Shown here piece after piece: positions 50,586-60,508 of a stretch of DNA of 64,000 bases. A program made the translations under genes and the position numbers. The DNA comes from Pseudomonas sp. URMO17WK12:I11. GTDB lineage: Bacteria; Pseudomonadota; Gammaproteobacteria; Pseudomonadales; Pseudomonadaceae. How positions within the stretch are numbered: the first letter of the stretch is position 1; each line of letters opens with the position of its first letter. The stretch covers positions 186,001 to 250,000 of the forward strand of contig NZ_VEDF01000003.1 of the NCBI RefSeq assembly GCF_007677725.1. The letters are read 5' to 3'. The notes under the pieces were generated by a model. It saw only the letters and a program-made list of their open reading frames with translations, had not been told where the DNA came from and made no database searches.

Positions 50586-52873
50586 CCCCTGAGCAAATGC
50601 GCGATGCCTCGCTGCTCGAACTGTTCAATCTGGAGGCCGAGGCGCAGACCCAGGTGCTCAGTAGCGGGCTGATGGCGCTGGAGCGCAATCCGACCCAGGC
50701 CGATCAGCTCGAAGCCTGCATGCGCGCTGCTCACTCGCTCAAGGGGGCGGCGCGTATCGTTGGCCTCGATGCCGGCGTGAGCGTCGCCCACGTCATGGAA
50801 GATTGCCTGGTGGCGGCGCAGGAGGGCCGGTTACGCTTGAGCGCCGAGCACATCGATGCGCTGCTGCGCGGCAGTGACTTGCTGATGCATATCGCAACGC
50901 CCGGTGATGCGAACGGCCAAGGGCAGGTGGCGGATTTTCTGCAGCAAATGAGCCGCTTGCTGGATCCCGGTGTGGTCGTAGCCCCGGCCCCGGCTGCCGT
51001 GGCAGCACTGCCAGCGCCGGCCGTGGAACCGCCGCGCTCGCCAGCGCCGGCGCCTTCCGAGGTCCCCGCGACTGCGCCAGCCACCGCGCCGCCGGCCAAA
51101 GCCGGCAAGCGTGCCGCCGAGGGCGCAGAGCGGGTGCTGCGGGTGACGGCTGACCGCCTCAACAGCCTGCTTGACCTGTCGAGCAAGTCGCTGGTCGAAA
51201 CCCAGCGGCTGAAACCGTACCTGGCCACCCTGCAGCGCCTCAAGCGCATGCATGGCCAGGGCATGCGTTCGCTTGACGGGCTGAAGAGCCAGCTCGAAGG
51301 CAGCGGCCAAAACCCCGAGGTACTCGAGGCCTTGGCCCAGACCCAGCGCCTGCTGGCGGAAACCCAACAGATTCTGCAGCAGCAGGCATCCGACCTCGAC
51401 GAGTTCGGTTGGCAGGCCAGCCAGCGCGCCCAGTTGCTCTATGACACGGCGCTGGCCTGCCGCATGCGGCCGTTCGCCGATGTGCTCAGCGGCCAGAGTC
51501 GAATGCTTCGCGACCTGGGGCGTTCGTTGGGCAAGCAGGTGCAGTTGCAGGTAGAGGGCGACAAGACCCAGGTCGACCGCGATGTGCTGGAAAAGCTCGA
51601 GGCACCGTTGACCCACCTGCTGCGCAATGCCGTCGACCACGGAATCGAACTGCCCGAGCGGCGCTTGCTGGCGGGCAAGCCGGCAGAGGGCAGCATCCGG
51701 CTGCGCGCCTCGCACCAGGCCGGATTGCTGCTGCTCGAACTGAGTGACGACGGCGCCGGTATCGACCTTGAACGGCTCACGCGCACCATCGTCGAGCGCG
51801 GCTTCTCGCCGGCCGATACCGTGGCACAGATGAGCGAAGAGGAGTTGCTGAGCTTCCTGTTCCTGCCAGGCTTCAGCTTGCGTGGCCAGGTGACCGAGGT
51901 GTCCGGCCGCGGTGTCGGCCTGGACGCTGTGCAGCACATGGTGCGCGAGCTGCGCGGGTCGGTGGAACTGACGCAAGTGCCGGGGCAGGGCTGTTGCTTC
52001 CGCGTGCAAGTGCCGTTGACCCTGTCGGTGGTCCGCAGCCTGGTCGTGGAGGTCGGCGGTGAAGCCTATGCGTTCCCATTGGCGCATATCGAGCGCACCC
52101 TGGAAGTGGCGGCCGAAGACATCGTGCAGATCGAGGGGCGCCAGCATTTCTGGCACGAGGGCCGACACATAGGCTTGGTGGCGGCCAGCCAACTGCTCAA
52201 CCGTCCGGCCGACCTGGGCCAAGCCAGCAGTCTGCGCGTGGTGGTGATCCGTGAGCGCGAGCATCTCTATGCGGTGGCGGTCGAGCGCCTGGTGGGTGAA
52301 CGGGTGCTGGTGGTGATGCCGCTCGACCCGCGCTTGGGCAAGGTTCAGGATATCTCTGCCGGGGCGTTGCTCGACGATGGTTCGGTGGTGCTGATCATCG
52401 ACGTCGAAGACTTGCTGCGTTCGGTGGAAAAGTTGCTCAGCACTGGTCGCCTGGAACGCATCGCGCCCGGTGCCCAAGGCGCGCGCGGGGCCAGCCGGCA
52501 GCGCATCCTGGTGGTCGATGACTCGCTCACCGTGCGCGAGCTGCAGCGCAAGCTGCTGAGCAACCGCGGCTACGAAGTGGCGGTCGCCGTGGACGGCATG
52601 GATGGCTGGAACGCCTTGCGCGGCGAGCACTTCGACCTGCTGATCACTGACATCGACATGCCGCGCATGGATGGCATCGAGCTGGTCACCCTGGTGCGTC
52701 GCGACCAGCGGTTGCAGTCACTGCCGGTAATGGTGGTGTCGTACAAGGACCGCGAGCAGGATCGTCAACGTGGCCTGGATGCCGGCGCCGACTATTATTT
52801 GGCCAAAGCCAGCTTTCACGACGATGCCTTGCTCGATGCCGTGGTGGAATTGATCGGAGGTGCTCAGGGATGA
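50582..52873 (+). CDS. wspE: Hybrid histidine kinase WspE (CheA-CheY fusion)
   Basis: 763 residues from ATG 50582, overlapping the wspD stop. Order: HPt domain with phospho-acceptor His51 in AAHSLKGAAR, a Pro/Ala-rich linker about 145-180, dimerisation region, HATPase with N box LLRNAVDHGIELPE and G1 box LSDDGAGIDL, a CheW-like domain, and a C-terminal receiver (ILVVDDSLTVREL, Asp in LLITDIDMPRMDG). Phosphorylates WspR and WspF. All catalytic boxes are intact. Confidence 0.97.
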   Translation: MTPEQMRDASLLELFNLEAEAQTQVLSSGLMALERNPTQADQLEACMRAAHSLKGAARIVGLDAGVSVAHVMEDCLVAAQEGRLRLSAEHIDALLRGSDLLMHIATPGDANGQGQVADFLQQMSRLLDPGVVVAPAPAAVAALPAPAVEPPRSPAPAPSEVPATAPATAPPAKAGKRAAEGAERVLRVTADRLNSLLDLSSKSLVETQRLKPYLATLQRLKRMHGQGMRSLDGLKSQLEGSGQNPEVLEALAQTQRLLAETQQILQQQASDLDEFGWQASQRAQLLYDTALACRMRPFADVLSGQSRMLRDLGRSLGKQVQLQVEGDKTQVDRDVLEKLEAPLTHLLRNAVDHGIELPERRLLAGKPAEGSIRLRASHQAGLLLLELSDDGAGIDLERLTRTIVERGFSPADTVAQMSEEELLSFLFLPGFSLRGQVTEVSGRGVGLDAVQHMVRELRGSVELTQVPGQGCCFRVQVPLTLSVVRSLVVEVGGEAYAFPLAHIERTLEVAAEDIVQIEGRQHFWHEGRHIGLVAASQLLNRPADLGQASSLRVVVIREREHLYAVAVERLVGERVLVVMPLDPRLGKVQDISAGALLDDGSVVLIIDVEDLLRSVEKLLSTGRLERIAPGAQGARGASRQRILVVDDSLTVRELQRKLLSNRGYEVAVAVDGMDGWNALRGEHFDLLITDIDMPRMDGIELVTLVRRDQRLQSLPVMVVSYKDREQDRQRGLDAGADYYLAKASFHDDALLDAVVELIGGAQG

Positions 52874-53883
52874 AGCTTGCCATCGTCAACGATATGCCCA
52901 TGGCCGTCGAGGCGTTGCGCCGGGCACTGGCGTTCGAGCCGGCGCACGAGGTGATCTGGGTCGCCGGCAACGGTGACGAGGCGGTGCGCAAGTGCGCCGA
53001 ACACACCCCGGATCTGATCCTCATGGACCTGATCATGCCGGTGATGGACGGCGTCGAGGCGACCCGGCGCATCATGGCGCAGTCGCCGTGCGCCATCGTC
53101 ATTGTCACGGTCGATCGCAAGCAGAACGTGCATCGGGTGTTCGAAGCCATGGGCCATGGCGCCCTGGATGTGGTGGACACCCCGGCGCTGGGGGCGGGCG
53201 ACCCACGCGAAGCCGCAGCACCCCTGCTGCGCAAGATCCTCAACATCAGCTGGCTGATTGGCCAGCAACGGCCCGGTGCGAGCAAAGCGATGGCCAGCCC
53301 TGCGCGCGCCAGCTCGCAGCGCAGCGCTCTGGTGGCCATCGGGTCGTCCGCGGGCGGCCCTGCCGCGCTGGAGGTGTTGCTCAAAGCCCTGCCGCGTGAT
53401 TTCCCGGCGGCCATCGTGCTGGTCCAGCATGTCGACCAAGTGTTTGCGGCCGGCATGGCCGAGTGGCTCGCCAGCGCCAGCGGGCTGCCGGTGCGCCTGG
53501 CCCGCGAAGGTGAGCCACCGCAACCTGGGCAGGTGCTGTTGGCCGGTACCAATCACCATATTCGCCTGCTGCATAACGGCCAGTTGGCCTACACTGCCGA
53601 ACCTGTCAATGAGATCTACCGCCCCTCGATCGATGTGTTTTTCGAGAGCGTGGCGCGCCACTGGAGCGGCGATGCGGTAGGCGTGCTGCTGACCGGCATG
53701 GGCCGTGATGGCGCCCAGGGCCTGAAGCTGATGCGCCAGCAAGGTTTTCTGACCATTGCCCAGGACCAGTCCAGCAGTGCCGTCTACGGCATGCCCAAGG
53801 CCGCTGCAGCTATCGATGCAGCGGTTGAAATCCGCCCGCTAGAGCGAATTGCCGGGCGCTTGATGGAAATCTTTGCAAAATGA
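52870..53883 (+). CDS. wspF: CheB-type methylesterase WspF
   Basis: 337 residues: N-terminal receiver (acceptor Asp in LILMDLIMPVMDG) and C-terminal methylesterase with the Ser in AIGSSAGGPAALE, His in LVQHVDQVF and Asp in LTGMGRDGAQG. Removes methyl groups from WspA and resets signalling. Loss of WspF is the classical cause of hyperactive WspR and wrinkly colonies; here the gene is complete, so the pathway should be repressible. Overlaps wspE by 4 bp. Confidence 0.97.
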   Translation: MKLAIVNDMPMAVEALRRALAFEPAHEVIWVAGNGDEAVRKCAEHTPDLILMDLIMPVMDGVEATRRIMAQSPCAIVIVTVDRKQNVHRVFEAMGHGALDVVDTPALGAGDPREAAAPLLRKILNISWLIGQQRPGASKAMASPARASSQRSALVAIGSSAGGPAALEVLLKALPRDFPAAIVLVQHVDQVFAAGMAEWLASASGLPVRLAREGEPPQPGQVLLAGTNHHIRLLHNGQLAYTAEPVNEIYRPSIDVFFESVARHWSGDAVGVLLTGMGRDGAQGLKLMRQQGFLTIAQDQSSSAVYGMPKAAAAIDAAVEIRPLERIAGRLMEIFAK

Positions 53884-53934
53884 CGACTTGTATTGAAAGG
53901 CGCCGCGAGGGCGGCCGTGGTCAGGTGAATGGCA

Positions 53935-54939
53935 ATGACTGATCTACCGATCGAAGGCTTCGCGACGCCCAATGAGAATTCGGCCATGGTGCTGCTGGTG
54001 GACGACCAGGCGATGATTGGCGAAGCGGTGCGACGCGGCCTGGCCCGTGAGGAGAACATCGATTTTCACTTTTGCGCCGACCCCCACCAGGCGGTGGCCC
54101 AGGCCATGCGCATCAAACCCACGGTAATCCTCCAGGACCTGATCATGCCAGGCCTGGACGGCCTGACCTTGGTGCGTGAATACCGCAACAACCCGGCCAC
54201 CCAGGATATCCCGATCATCGTCCTGTCGACCAAGGAAGACCCCTTGGTCAAGAGCGCAGCCTTCGCCGCCGGGGCCAACGATTACCTGGTCAAGCTGCCG
54301 GACACCATCGAACTGGTCGCGCGCATCCGCTACCACTCGCGCTCCTACCTGACCCTGTTGCAACGCGACGAAGCCTACCGCGCCTTGCGCGTCAGCCAGC
54401 AGCAACTGCTCGACACCAACCTGATGCTGCAGCGGCTGATGAATTCCGATGGCTTGACCGGGCTGTCCAACCGCCGTCACTTCGACGAATACCTGGAGCT
54501 GGAATGGCGCCGGGCCATGCGGGAGCAGCAGCAGTTGTCGTTGCTGATGATCGATGTCGATTACTTCAAGCGCTACAACGACAGCTTTGGCCATTTGGCG
54601 GGCGACGAGGCGCTGCGGCGGGTTGCCGAAGCCATTCGCAGCTCGTGCTCGCGGCCCACGGACCTGCCGGCCCGTTATGGCGGTGAAGAGTTCGCCCTGG
54701 TGCTGCCCAACACCTCGCCCGGCGGCGCGCGCCTGGTCGCCGAAAAGCTGCGTCAGACCGTGCTGGGTCTGAACATCGCCCACAGCGCGCCGACGGCCGA
54801 CGCACTGCTGACCGTGAGCATCGGCCTGGCCACTCAGACCCCGGCCATTGGCAGCCATTGTCGCCAGTTGATTTCGGCAGCGGACAAGGGCCTGTACCTG
54901 GCCAAGAACAGCGGCCGCAACCAGGTCGGCATCGCCTGA
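53935..54939 (+). CDS. wspR: Diguanylate cyclase response regulator WspR
   Basis: 334 residues from ATG 53935; ATG 53929 two codons earlier lies one base after the AGGTG Shine-Dalgarno, so the later start is preferred. N-terminal receiver ([12 protein letters not shown]), a coiled-coil linker ([20 protein letters not shown]), and a GGDEF domain with the active site [10 protein letters not shown]. The inhibitory site RxxD is RPTD, five residues before GGEEF, intact. Makes c-di-GMP upon phosphorylation and clustering. It ends the wsp operon. Confidence 0.96.
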   Translation: MTDLPIEGFATPNENSAMVLLVDDQAMIGEAVRRGLAREENIDFHFCADPHQAVAQAMRIKPTVILQDLIMPGLDGLTLVREYRNNPATQDIPIIVLSTKEDPLVKSAAFAAGANDYLVKLPDTIELVARIRYHSRSYLTLLQRDEAYRALRVSQQQLLDTNLMLQRLMNSDGLTGLSNRRHFDEYLELEWRRAMREQQQLSLLMIDVDYFKRYNDSFGHLAGDEALRRVAEAIRSSCSRPTDLPARYGGEEFALVLPNTSPGGARLVAEKLRQTVLGLNIAHSAPTADALLTVSIGLATQTPAIGSHCRQLISAADKGLYLAKNSGRNQVGIA

Positions 54940-55006
54940 GCGTGCCCCTGCTGGGCGCGCTCCCACGCACCGCCCGGCGGGTCTGCCTTCGTGCTGCGGA
55001 CTGGGT

Positions 55007-55012
55007 TATACT
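55007..55012 (+). promoter_or_regulatory. Candidate -10 of prfB
   Basis: TATACT (5 of 6), 40 bp before the prfB start; -35 region weak. Confidence 0.45.
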
Positions 55013-55051
55013 CGCGGGCTTTTCACCGAATTCGCACGAGAGCCGCCGCCC

Positions 55052-56147
55052 ATGGAAATCCAACCGATCCTCAATACCATCAAGGACCTCACCGAGCGTT
55101 CCCAGTCCATTCGGGGGTATCTTTGACTACGATCACAAGCATGACCGCCTGATCGAAGTCAACCGCGAGCTGGAAGACCCCAACGTCTGGAACAAGCCCG
55201 AGTACGCTCAGGCCTTGGGCCGCGAGCGCGCCATGCTGGCGCAGGTGGTCGAGACCCTGGACAAGATGGCCAATGGCCTGTCCGACTGCAAGGATCTGCT
55301 CGACATGGCTGTCGAGGAACAGGACGAAAGCGCCGTCGGCGACGTCGTGACCGAGCTGCAAGGCCTTGAAGAGAGCCTGGCCCAGCTTGAGTTCCGTCGC
55401 ATGTTCAGCGGCGAGATGGACATGAACAACGCCTATCTGGACATCCAGGCCGGCTCCGGTGGTACCGAAGCCCAGGACTGGGCCAACATCCTGCTGCGCA
55501 TGTACCTGCGCTGGGCCGACAAGCGCGGTTTCGACGCCACCATCATCGAGCTGTCCGAAGGTGAGGTCGCCGGCATCAAAGGCGCCACCGTGCACATCAA
55601 GGGCGAGTACGCCTTCGGCTGGCTGCGCACCGAGATCGGCGTCCACCGCCTGGTGCGCAAGAGCCCGTTCGACTCCGGCGCGCGTCGCCACACCTCGTTC
55701 TCGGCGGTGTTCGTCTCGCCCGAGATCGACGACAAGGTCGAGATCGACATCAACCCGTCCGATCTGCGCATCGACACCTACCGCTCCTCCGGTGCCGGTG
55801 GCCAGCACGTCAACACCACCGACTCGGCGGTGCGGATCACCCACGTGCCGACCAACACCGTGGTGGCGTGCCAGAACGAGCGCTCCCAGCACGCCAACAA
55901 GGACACCGCCATGAAGATGCTGCGGGCCAAGTTGTACGAGCTGGAAATGCAAAAGCGCAACGCTGCCTCCCAAGCCCTGGAAGACAGCAAGTCGGACATT
56001 GGCTGGGGCCACCAGATTCGCTCCTACGTGCTGGATGACTCGCGGATCAAGGATCTGCGCACCGGCGTCGAGCGCAGCGACTGCCAGAAAGTCCTGGACG
56101 GCGACCTCGACCAATACCTGGAAGCGAGCCTCAAGCAGGGCCTGTAA
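55052..56147 (+). CDS. prfB: Peptide chain release factor 2 (programmed +1 frameshift)
   Basis: Recognises UGA/UAA and releases the nascent peptide. Zero-frame ATG at 55052 reads 24 codons to an in-frame TGA at 55124-55126. Just before it is CGGGGGTATCTTTGAC: an internal Shine-Dalgarno-like GGGGG, then the slippery CTT followed by TGA C. Slipping +1 (55124 skipped) continues in the second frame to 56147, giving 364 residues in total, the normal RF2 length. SPFDSG and the GGQ tripeptide ([10 protein letters not shown]) are intact. This frameshift is autoregulation by RF2 level and is not damage. Confidence 0.98.
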
Positions 56148-56238
56148 GCCGTTCACCACCGCCGCGCCGCCGGGCTGACCGGCTGGCGCGTGCCCGGCCC
56201 GCACAGGGCCCCGAATACCTGATGGAAAAAATGACGAC

Positions 56239-57741
56239 ATGAGCGACCTGAAGACCGAATCGCAAGACCTGCAACAGGAAGAGAACGCCCTGATCGCCCT
56301 GCGCAAGGAAAAACTTGCCGCAGAGCGAGCCAAGGGCAATGCCTTCCCCAACGACTTCCGTCGCGACAGCTACTGCAACGACCTGCAGAAGCAGTATGCG
56401 GACAAGACCAAGGAAGAGCTGGAAGCAGCCGCGATCCCGGTCAAGGTTGCCGGCCGTATCATGCTCAACCGCGGCTCGTTCATGGTCATCCAGGACATGA
56501 CCGGGCGCATCCAGGTCTACGTCAACCGCAAGACCCTGCCCGAACAGACCCTGGCGGCAGTCAAGACCTGGGACCTGGGTGACATCATCAGCGCCGAAGG
56601 TACCCTGGCCCGTTCCGGCAAGGGCGACCTGTACGTCGAGATGAGCGACGTGCGCCTGCTGACCAAGTCGCTGCGCCCGCTGCCCGACAAGCACCACGGC
56701 CTGACCGACACCGAACAGCGCTATCGCCAGCGCTACGTCGACCTGATGGTCAACGAAGATACCCGCCACACCTTCCGAGTGCGCTCGCAGGTGATTTCGC
56801 ACATTCGCAAGTTCCTCACCGAGCGCGACTTCCTCGAAGTCGAGACGCCGATGCTGCAGACCATTCCTGGCGGCGCGGCGGCCAAGCCATTCGAAACCCA
56901 CCACAACGCCCTGGACATGGCCATGTTCCTGCGTATCGCGCCGGAGCTGTACCTCAAGCGCCTGGTCGTAGGGGGTTTCGAGAAGGTGTTCGAGATCAAC
57001 CGCAACTTCCGCAACGAAGGCGTCTCGACCCGGCACAACCCTGAATTCACCATGCTCGAGTTCTACCAGGCCTACGCCGACTACCGCGACAACATGGACC
57101 TCACCGAGGAACTGTTCCGCGAGCTGGCGCAATTGGTATTGGGCAGCACCGATGTGCCCTACGGTGACAAGGTATTCCACTTCGGCGAGCCGTTCGTGCG
57201 CCTGTCGGTGTTCGATTCGATCCTCAAGTACAACCCGCAATTGACCGCCGCCGATCTGCAAGACGTCGAGCGCGCCCGCGACATCGCCAAGAAGGCCGGT
57301 GCCAAGGTGCTTGGCCATGAAGGCCTGGGCAAGCTGCAGGTGATGATTTTCGAAGAGCTGGTCGAACACAAGCTGGAGCAGCCGCACTTCATCACCGAAT
57401 ACCCGTTCGAAGTATCGCCGCTGGCCCGTCGCAACGACGACAACCCGGCAGTGACCGATCGCTTCGAGCTGTTCATCGGTGGCCGCGAGATCGCCAACGC
57501 GTACTCCGAGCTCAACGACGCCGAAGACCAGGCCGAGCGCTTCCTGGCGCAAGTAGCGGAAAAGGATGCCGGTGACGACGAAGCCATGCACTACGATGCC
57601 GACTTCGTCCGTGCGCTGGAATACGGCATGCCGCCAACTGCAGGCGAAGGCATCGGTATCGACCGTCTGGTCATGCTGTTGACCAATTCCCCGTCGATCC
57701 GCGACGTCATCCTGTTCCCGCACATGCGCCCGCAGGCCTGA
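56239..57741 (+). CDS. lysS: Lysyl-tRNA synthetase, class II
   Basis: 500 residues: N-terminal OB-fold anticodon-binding domain ([19 protein letters not shown] at about 70-90) and the class II catalytic core with motif 1 ([11 protein letters not shown]), motif 2 ([20 protein letters not shown]) and motif 3 ([14 protein letters not shown]). Directly downstream of prfB, as in most gammaproteobacteria. Complete. Confidence 0.99.
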   Translation: MSDLKTESQDLQQEENALIALRKEKLAAERAKGNAFPNDFRRDSYCNDLQKQYADKTKEELEAAAIPVKVAGRIMLNRGSFMVIQDMTGRIQVYVNRKTLPEQTLAAVKTWDLGDIISAEGTLARSGKGDLYVEMSDVRLLTKSLRPLPDKHHGLTDTEQRYRQRYVDLMVNEDTRHTFRVRSQVISHIRKFLTERDFLEVETPMLQTIPGGAAAKPFETHHNALDMAMFLRIAPELYLKRLVVGGFEKVFEINRNFRNEGVSTRHNPEFTMLEFYQAYADYRDNMDLTEELFRELAQLVLGSTDVPYGDKVFHFGEPFVRLSVFDSILKYNPQLTAADLQDVERARDIAKKAGAKVLGHEGLGKLQVMIFEELVEHKLEQPHFITEYPFEVSPLARRNDDNPAVTDRFELFIGGREIANAYSELNDAEDQAERFLAQVAEKDAGDDEAMHYDADFVRALEYGMPPTAGEGIGIDRLVMLLTNSPSIRDVILFPHMRPQA

Positions 57742-57745
57742 CCCG

Positions 57746-57773
57746 AAAAAGCCGCCGCAAGGCGGCTTTTTTT
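57746..57773 (+). terminator. Intrinsic terminator of prfB-lysS
   Basis: AAAAAGCCGCC, loop GCAA, GGCGGCTTTTTTT, five bases after the lysS stop. Confidence 0.96.
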
Positions 57774-57864
57774 CAGCTGCAAGCCACAAGCCAAAGCCAA
57801 CATCGATACTGCAGCACACGCCCGCTGCTCTTTCTTGCAGCCTGCAGCTCGTAGCGTGCAGCTG
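57774..57864. repeat. AGCTTGCAGC-type inverted repeat 3' of lysS
   Basis: Left arm 57774-57792 (CAGCTGCAAGCC...) and right arm about 57834-57864 (CTTGCAGCCTGCAGCTCGTAGC...) are diverged inverted copies of GCAAGCT-type heptamers, about 40 bp apart. It begins exactly where the lysS terminator ends. Confidence 0.55.
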
Positions 57865-57882
57865 TCTCCAGAGGTAAGCCCA

Positions 57883-58599
57883 GTGACACCCGCAATGCCT
57901 GATCAAGGCGCCGCCGGCATCGCCACCGCCGTCGCCGAAAGCGTGCAATACCAAGGCCGCAAGACTGCCCGTCAAGGCAGCGAACAGCGCCGTCAGTTGA
58001 TCCTCGATGCGGCCATGCGCATCGTCGTGCGCGATGGCGTGCGCGGCGTTCGCCATCGCGCGGTGGCCGCCGAGGCCGGTGTGCCGTTGTCGGCCACCAC
58101 CTACTATTTCAAGGATATCGAAGACCTGCTCACCGACACCTTCGCCCGCTACGTCGAGCGTAGCGCCGACTACATGGCCAAGCTCTGGGCCAACACCGAA
58201 GGCGTGCTGCGCCAACTGCTCGCCCAGGGCGATGGCAGTGCACGGGCACGGGCGCGCCTGGCCGACGACATCGCGCGCATGACCGTCGACTACGTCCAGC
58301 GCCAGTTGCACACCCGCCGCGATTTCATGATGGCCGAGCAGGCCTTCCGCCAGGAAGCCCTGTTGTGCCCGCGCCTGGCCGAACTGGTCTGCGCCCACGA
58401 GCAGATCCTGCTGCACGGTGCGCGGCAGTTGCTGCAAGTGGTCGGCTCCAAGCAGCCCGAACAGGACGCCCACATGTTGACGGCGATTATCGAGCAGATG
58501 GAATATCAGGGGCTGCTCAAGGATGCCGATGCGCAGGCCGATGGGCAGATGCTCGCTATGCTTACCCGCTACCTGCATCTGGTGCTGGCAGCGACCTGA
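57883..58599 (+). CDS. TetR family transcriptional regulator
   Basis: 238 residues from GTG 57883 with AGAGGT seven bases upstream; ATG 57895 is a less likely alternative. N-terminal helix-turn-helix region (about residues 35-80): RRQLILDAAMRIVVRDGVRG then HRAVAAEAGVPLSATTYYFK, which is the TetR hallmark. The C-terminal ligand domain has no assignable ligand. The gene upstream of the lipoprotein on the same strand is the natural candidate for its target or neighbour. Confidence 0.9.
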   Translation: MTPAMPDQGAAGIATAVAESVQYQGRKTARQGSEQRRQLILDAAMRIVVRDGVRGVRHRAVAAEAGVPLSATTYYFKDIEDLLTDTFARYVERSADYMAKLWANTEGVLRQLLAQGDGSARARARLADDIARMTVDYVQRQLHTRRDFMMAEQAFRQEALLCPRLAELVCAHEQILLHGARQLLQVVGSKQPEQDAHMLTAIIEQMEYQGLLKDADAQADGQMLAMLTRYLHLVLAAT

Positions 58600-58628
58600 G
58601 CCGAGAACGATTGATCAAGGAGAGCCTG

Positions 58629-59177
58629 ATGAAAGCCTGGCGTGTGGTGTTGTTGACGTTGTCATTCCTGCTCCTGGGTGGTTGTCTGGTGACTTTCCAC
58701 GAACCGCTGGCCAGCCACCAGGCAGCGCCCAAGGGCCTGGTCGGTACGTGGAGCAGCAAGGATGCCTGGGGCGAGCCGCTCAAGCTGACCATCAGTCGCG
58801 GCGCTGGCGATGCCTACAAAGCCGTGGCCAAAGCCCAGGGTAAGGCGCCTGAGCACTACAGCTTCACCGTTTCGCGCCATGGCAACCGCTGGTACCTGTC
58901 GGCGGCTGTGCCCAAGCGGCTGGGCGGCAACTTCCTGATTGGCGGCTTCGACATCGTCGATGGCAAGCAACTGGTCATCTACAACCTCGACCTCGAGCAG
59001 GTGCAGCAGGCAATCGACAAGAAGGAGCTGAGCGGACGCAGCATCCAGGTGCCTGACGACAATGGCGATGGCGTGCTGATCGACAGTCCGCCGGCCCGGG
59101 TGCTGGCGTATCTGGACGACCCGGCCAATTCCGACCTGTTCGTCGAAGTGGCGCGGTTCCAACGCTCCGGTCAGTAG
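58629..59177 (+). CDS. Lipoprotein of unknown function
   Basis: 182 residues, ATG 58629 after AAGGAG. Lipobox LLLGGC with the Cys at about residue 19. The mature part is mostly beta (GTWSSKDAWGEPLKLTISRG, GGNFLIGGFDIVDGKQLVIYNL), 29 bp after the TetR gene. No named domain recognised; possibly an outer-membrane or periplasmic lipocalin-like fold. Confidence 0.8.
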   Translation: MKAWRVVLLTLSFLLLGGCLVTFHEPLASHQAAPKGLVGTWSSKDAWGEPLKLTISRGAGDAYKAVAKAQGKAPEHYSFTVSRHGNRWYLSAAVPKRLGGNFLIGGFDIVDGKQLVIYNLDLEQVQQAIDKKELSGRSIQVPDDNGDGVLIDSPPARVLAYLDDPANSDLFVEVARFQRSGQ

Positions 59178-59230
59178 CCATCGGTGCAGACCCAGCAAGG
59201 TTTGTCGCGTGATCTAGAAAGGAGTCCACG

Positions 59231-60508
59231 GTGGACGAGTATCAGCAAACCATACGCACCTTGTCCGACCGCATCGTCGCGGCGCAGACCCCGATTCGGG
59301 TCCTGGATGCGGTCAAGTGGGACGAAAACATCCGTCAGGGCTTTCTCAAAGCCAAAGGCAAGGAGCCGCCTGCGGTCAACCGCGAGTACTACCAGGCCCG
59401 TCCGCTGGCATTCGATTCCAGTGCGGTGAAGGCCGAATTTCAGGCCATCGAGCGCGATATCATTCGCAGGCTGGGCCAATTCAACCCGGTCGGGCAGATC
59501 ATGAAGCGCATGTGCCGCGAGTACCGCATGGTCGTGCGCATGCTCGAGGCGCGCGGCACCGAAGATTTCGGCTTGATCTCGCAGGAGTTGTACGGCGCCG
59601 CGTCCGATGCCTTTCACGCAGGCGATCCGACCCTGGCCGACCTGGGCCTGATGCTGTCGGACTACCTGAACAACATCGACGGGCGCGGCGACCTGAAGGA
59701 TGAGCCGAAGAACCTCACCGCCAAGGAGGCGGTGGACATCCTCCAGCGCCGCCTCAACAAGGTGTTCGGCGAGGCCGAGGGCACCATCCGCGTGTTCGAG
59801 TCCGACGGCATCGTCGCCGATGCGGCGGCCGGCGCCGACTACATCAAGGTGCGCGCTGACGCGGTGTTCAACGACCGCGACGTGCGCGCCCTCGAAGTGC
59901 ACGAAGGCCTGGTGCACGTGGGCACCACGCTCAATGGCCTGAACCAGCCGATCTGCACGTTTCTGGCCAAGGGGCCGCCGTCTTCAACGGTGACCCAGGA
60001 AGGCCTGGCCATCCTGATGGAGGTCATCGCCTTCGCCTCCTACCCCAGCCGCTTGCGCAAGCTGACCAACCGCACCCGCGCCATTCACATGGTCGAGGAG
60101 GGTGCTGATTTCCTTCAGGTGTTCAACTTCTTCCACGACCAAGGCTTCGACGTCGAGCAAAGCTACAGCAACGCCAGCCGGGTGTTCCGTGGCTCGGTGC
60201 CCGACGGCCTGCCGTTCACCAAGGATTTGTCCTACCTCAAGGGTTTCATCATGGTTTACAACTACATTCAGTTGGCCGTGAAGAAGGGCAAGCTCGAACA
60301 GATCCCGCTGCTGTTTTGCGGCAAGACCACCCTCGAAGACATGCGCACCCTGCGCCAACTGGTCGAAGAAGGGCTGGTCGAACCGCCCAAGTACCTGCCC
60401 GAACAGTTCCGCGACCTCAACGCGCTGTCGGCCTGGATGTGCTTTTCCAACTTCCTCAACCATTTGAGCCTCGATCGCATTGAAGCCGACTACGCGAATA
60501 TTCTCTAA
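59231..60508 (+). CDS. QEGLA-motif family protein (DUF1704, MATCAP-like metallopeptidase)
   Basis: 425 residues from GTG 59231, preceded by AGAAAGGAG. Signature VTQEGLAILMEV with Gln256, which names the family, and an upstream HEGLVH (His224-His229), the expected zinc-binding H-E-x-x-x-H form. Relatives have been annotated flavohaemoglobin expression-modulating, and eukaryotic members (MATCAP) remove tyrosine from tubulin. A bacterial substrate is not known. The two motifs are in the right order and spacing, which supports an active zinc peptidase. Overlaps the next gene by 29 bp. Confidence 0.85.
   Translation: MDEYQQTIRTLSDRIVAAQTPIRVLDAVKWDENIRQGFLKAKGKEPPAVNREYYQARPLAFDSSAVKAEFQAIERDIIRRLGQFNPVGQIMKRMCREYRMVVRMLEARGTEDFGLISQELYGAASDAFHAGDPTLADLGLMLSDYLNNIDGRGDLKDEPKNLTAKEAVDILQRRLNKVFGEAEGTIRVFESDGIVADAAAGADYIKVRADAVFNDRDVRALEVHEGLVHVGTTLNGLNQPICTFLAKGPPSSTVTQEGLAILMEVIAFASYPSRLRKLTNRTRAIHMVEEGADFLQVFNFFHDQGFDVEQSYSNASRVFRGSVPDGLPFTKDLSYLKGFIMVYNYIQLAVKKGKLEQIPLLFCGKTTLEDMRTLRQLVEEGLVEPPKYLPEQFRDLNALSAWMCFSNFLNHLSLDRIEADYANIL

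Noticed and set aside
53929..53934. ATG 53929 as wspR start
   Set aside because: It is one base after AGGTG, too close for initiation; ATG 53935 has the usual spacing.
55052..55126. prfB as a frameshifted pseudogene
   Set aside because: The site CTT TGA C with an upstream GGGGG is the known programmed +1 shift and the resulting protein has full RF2 length with GGQ and SPF.
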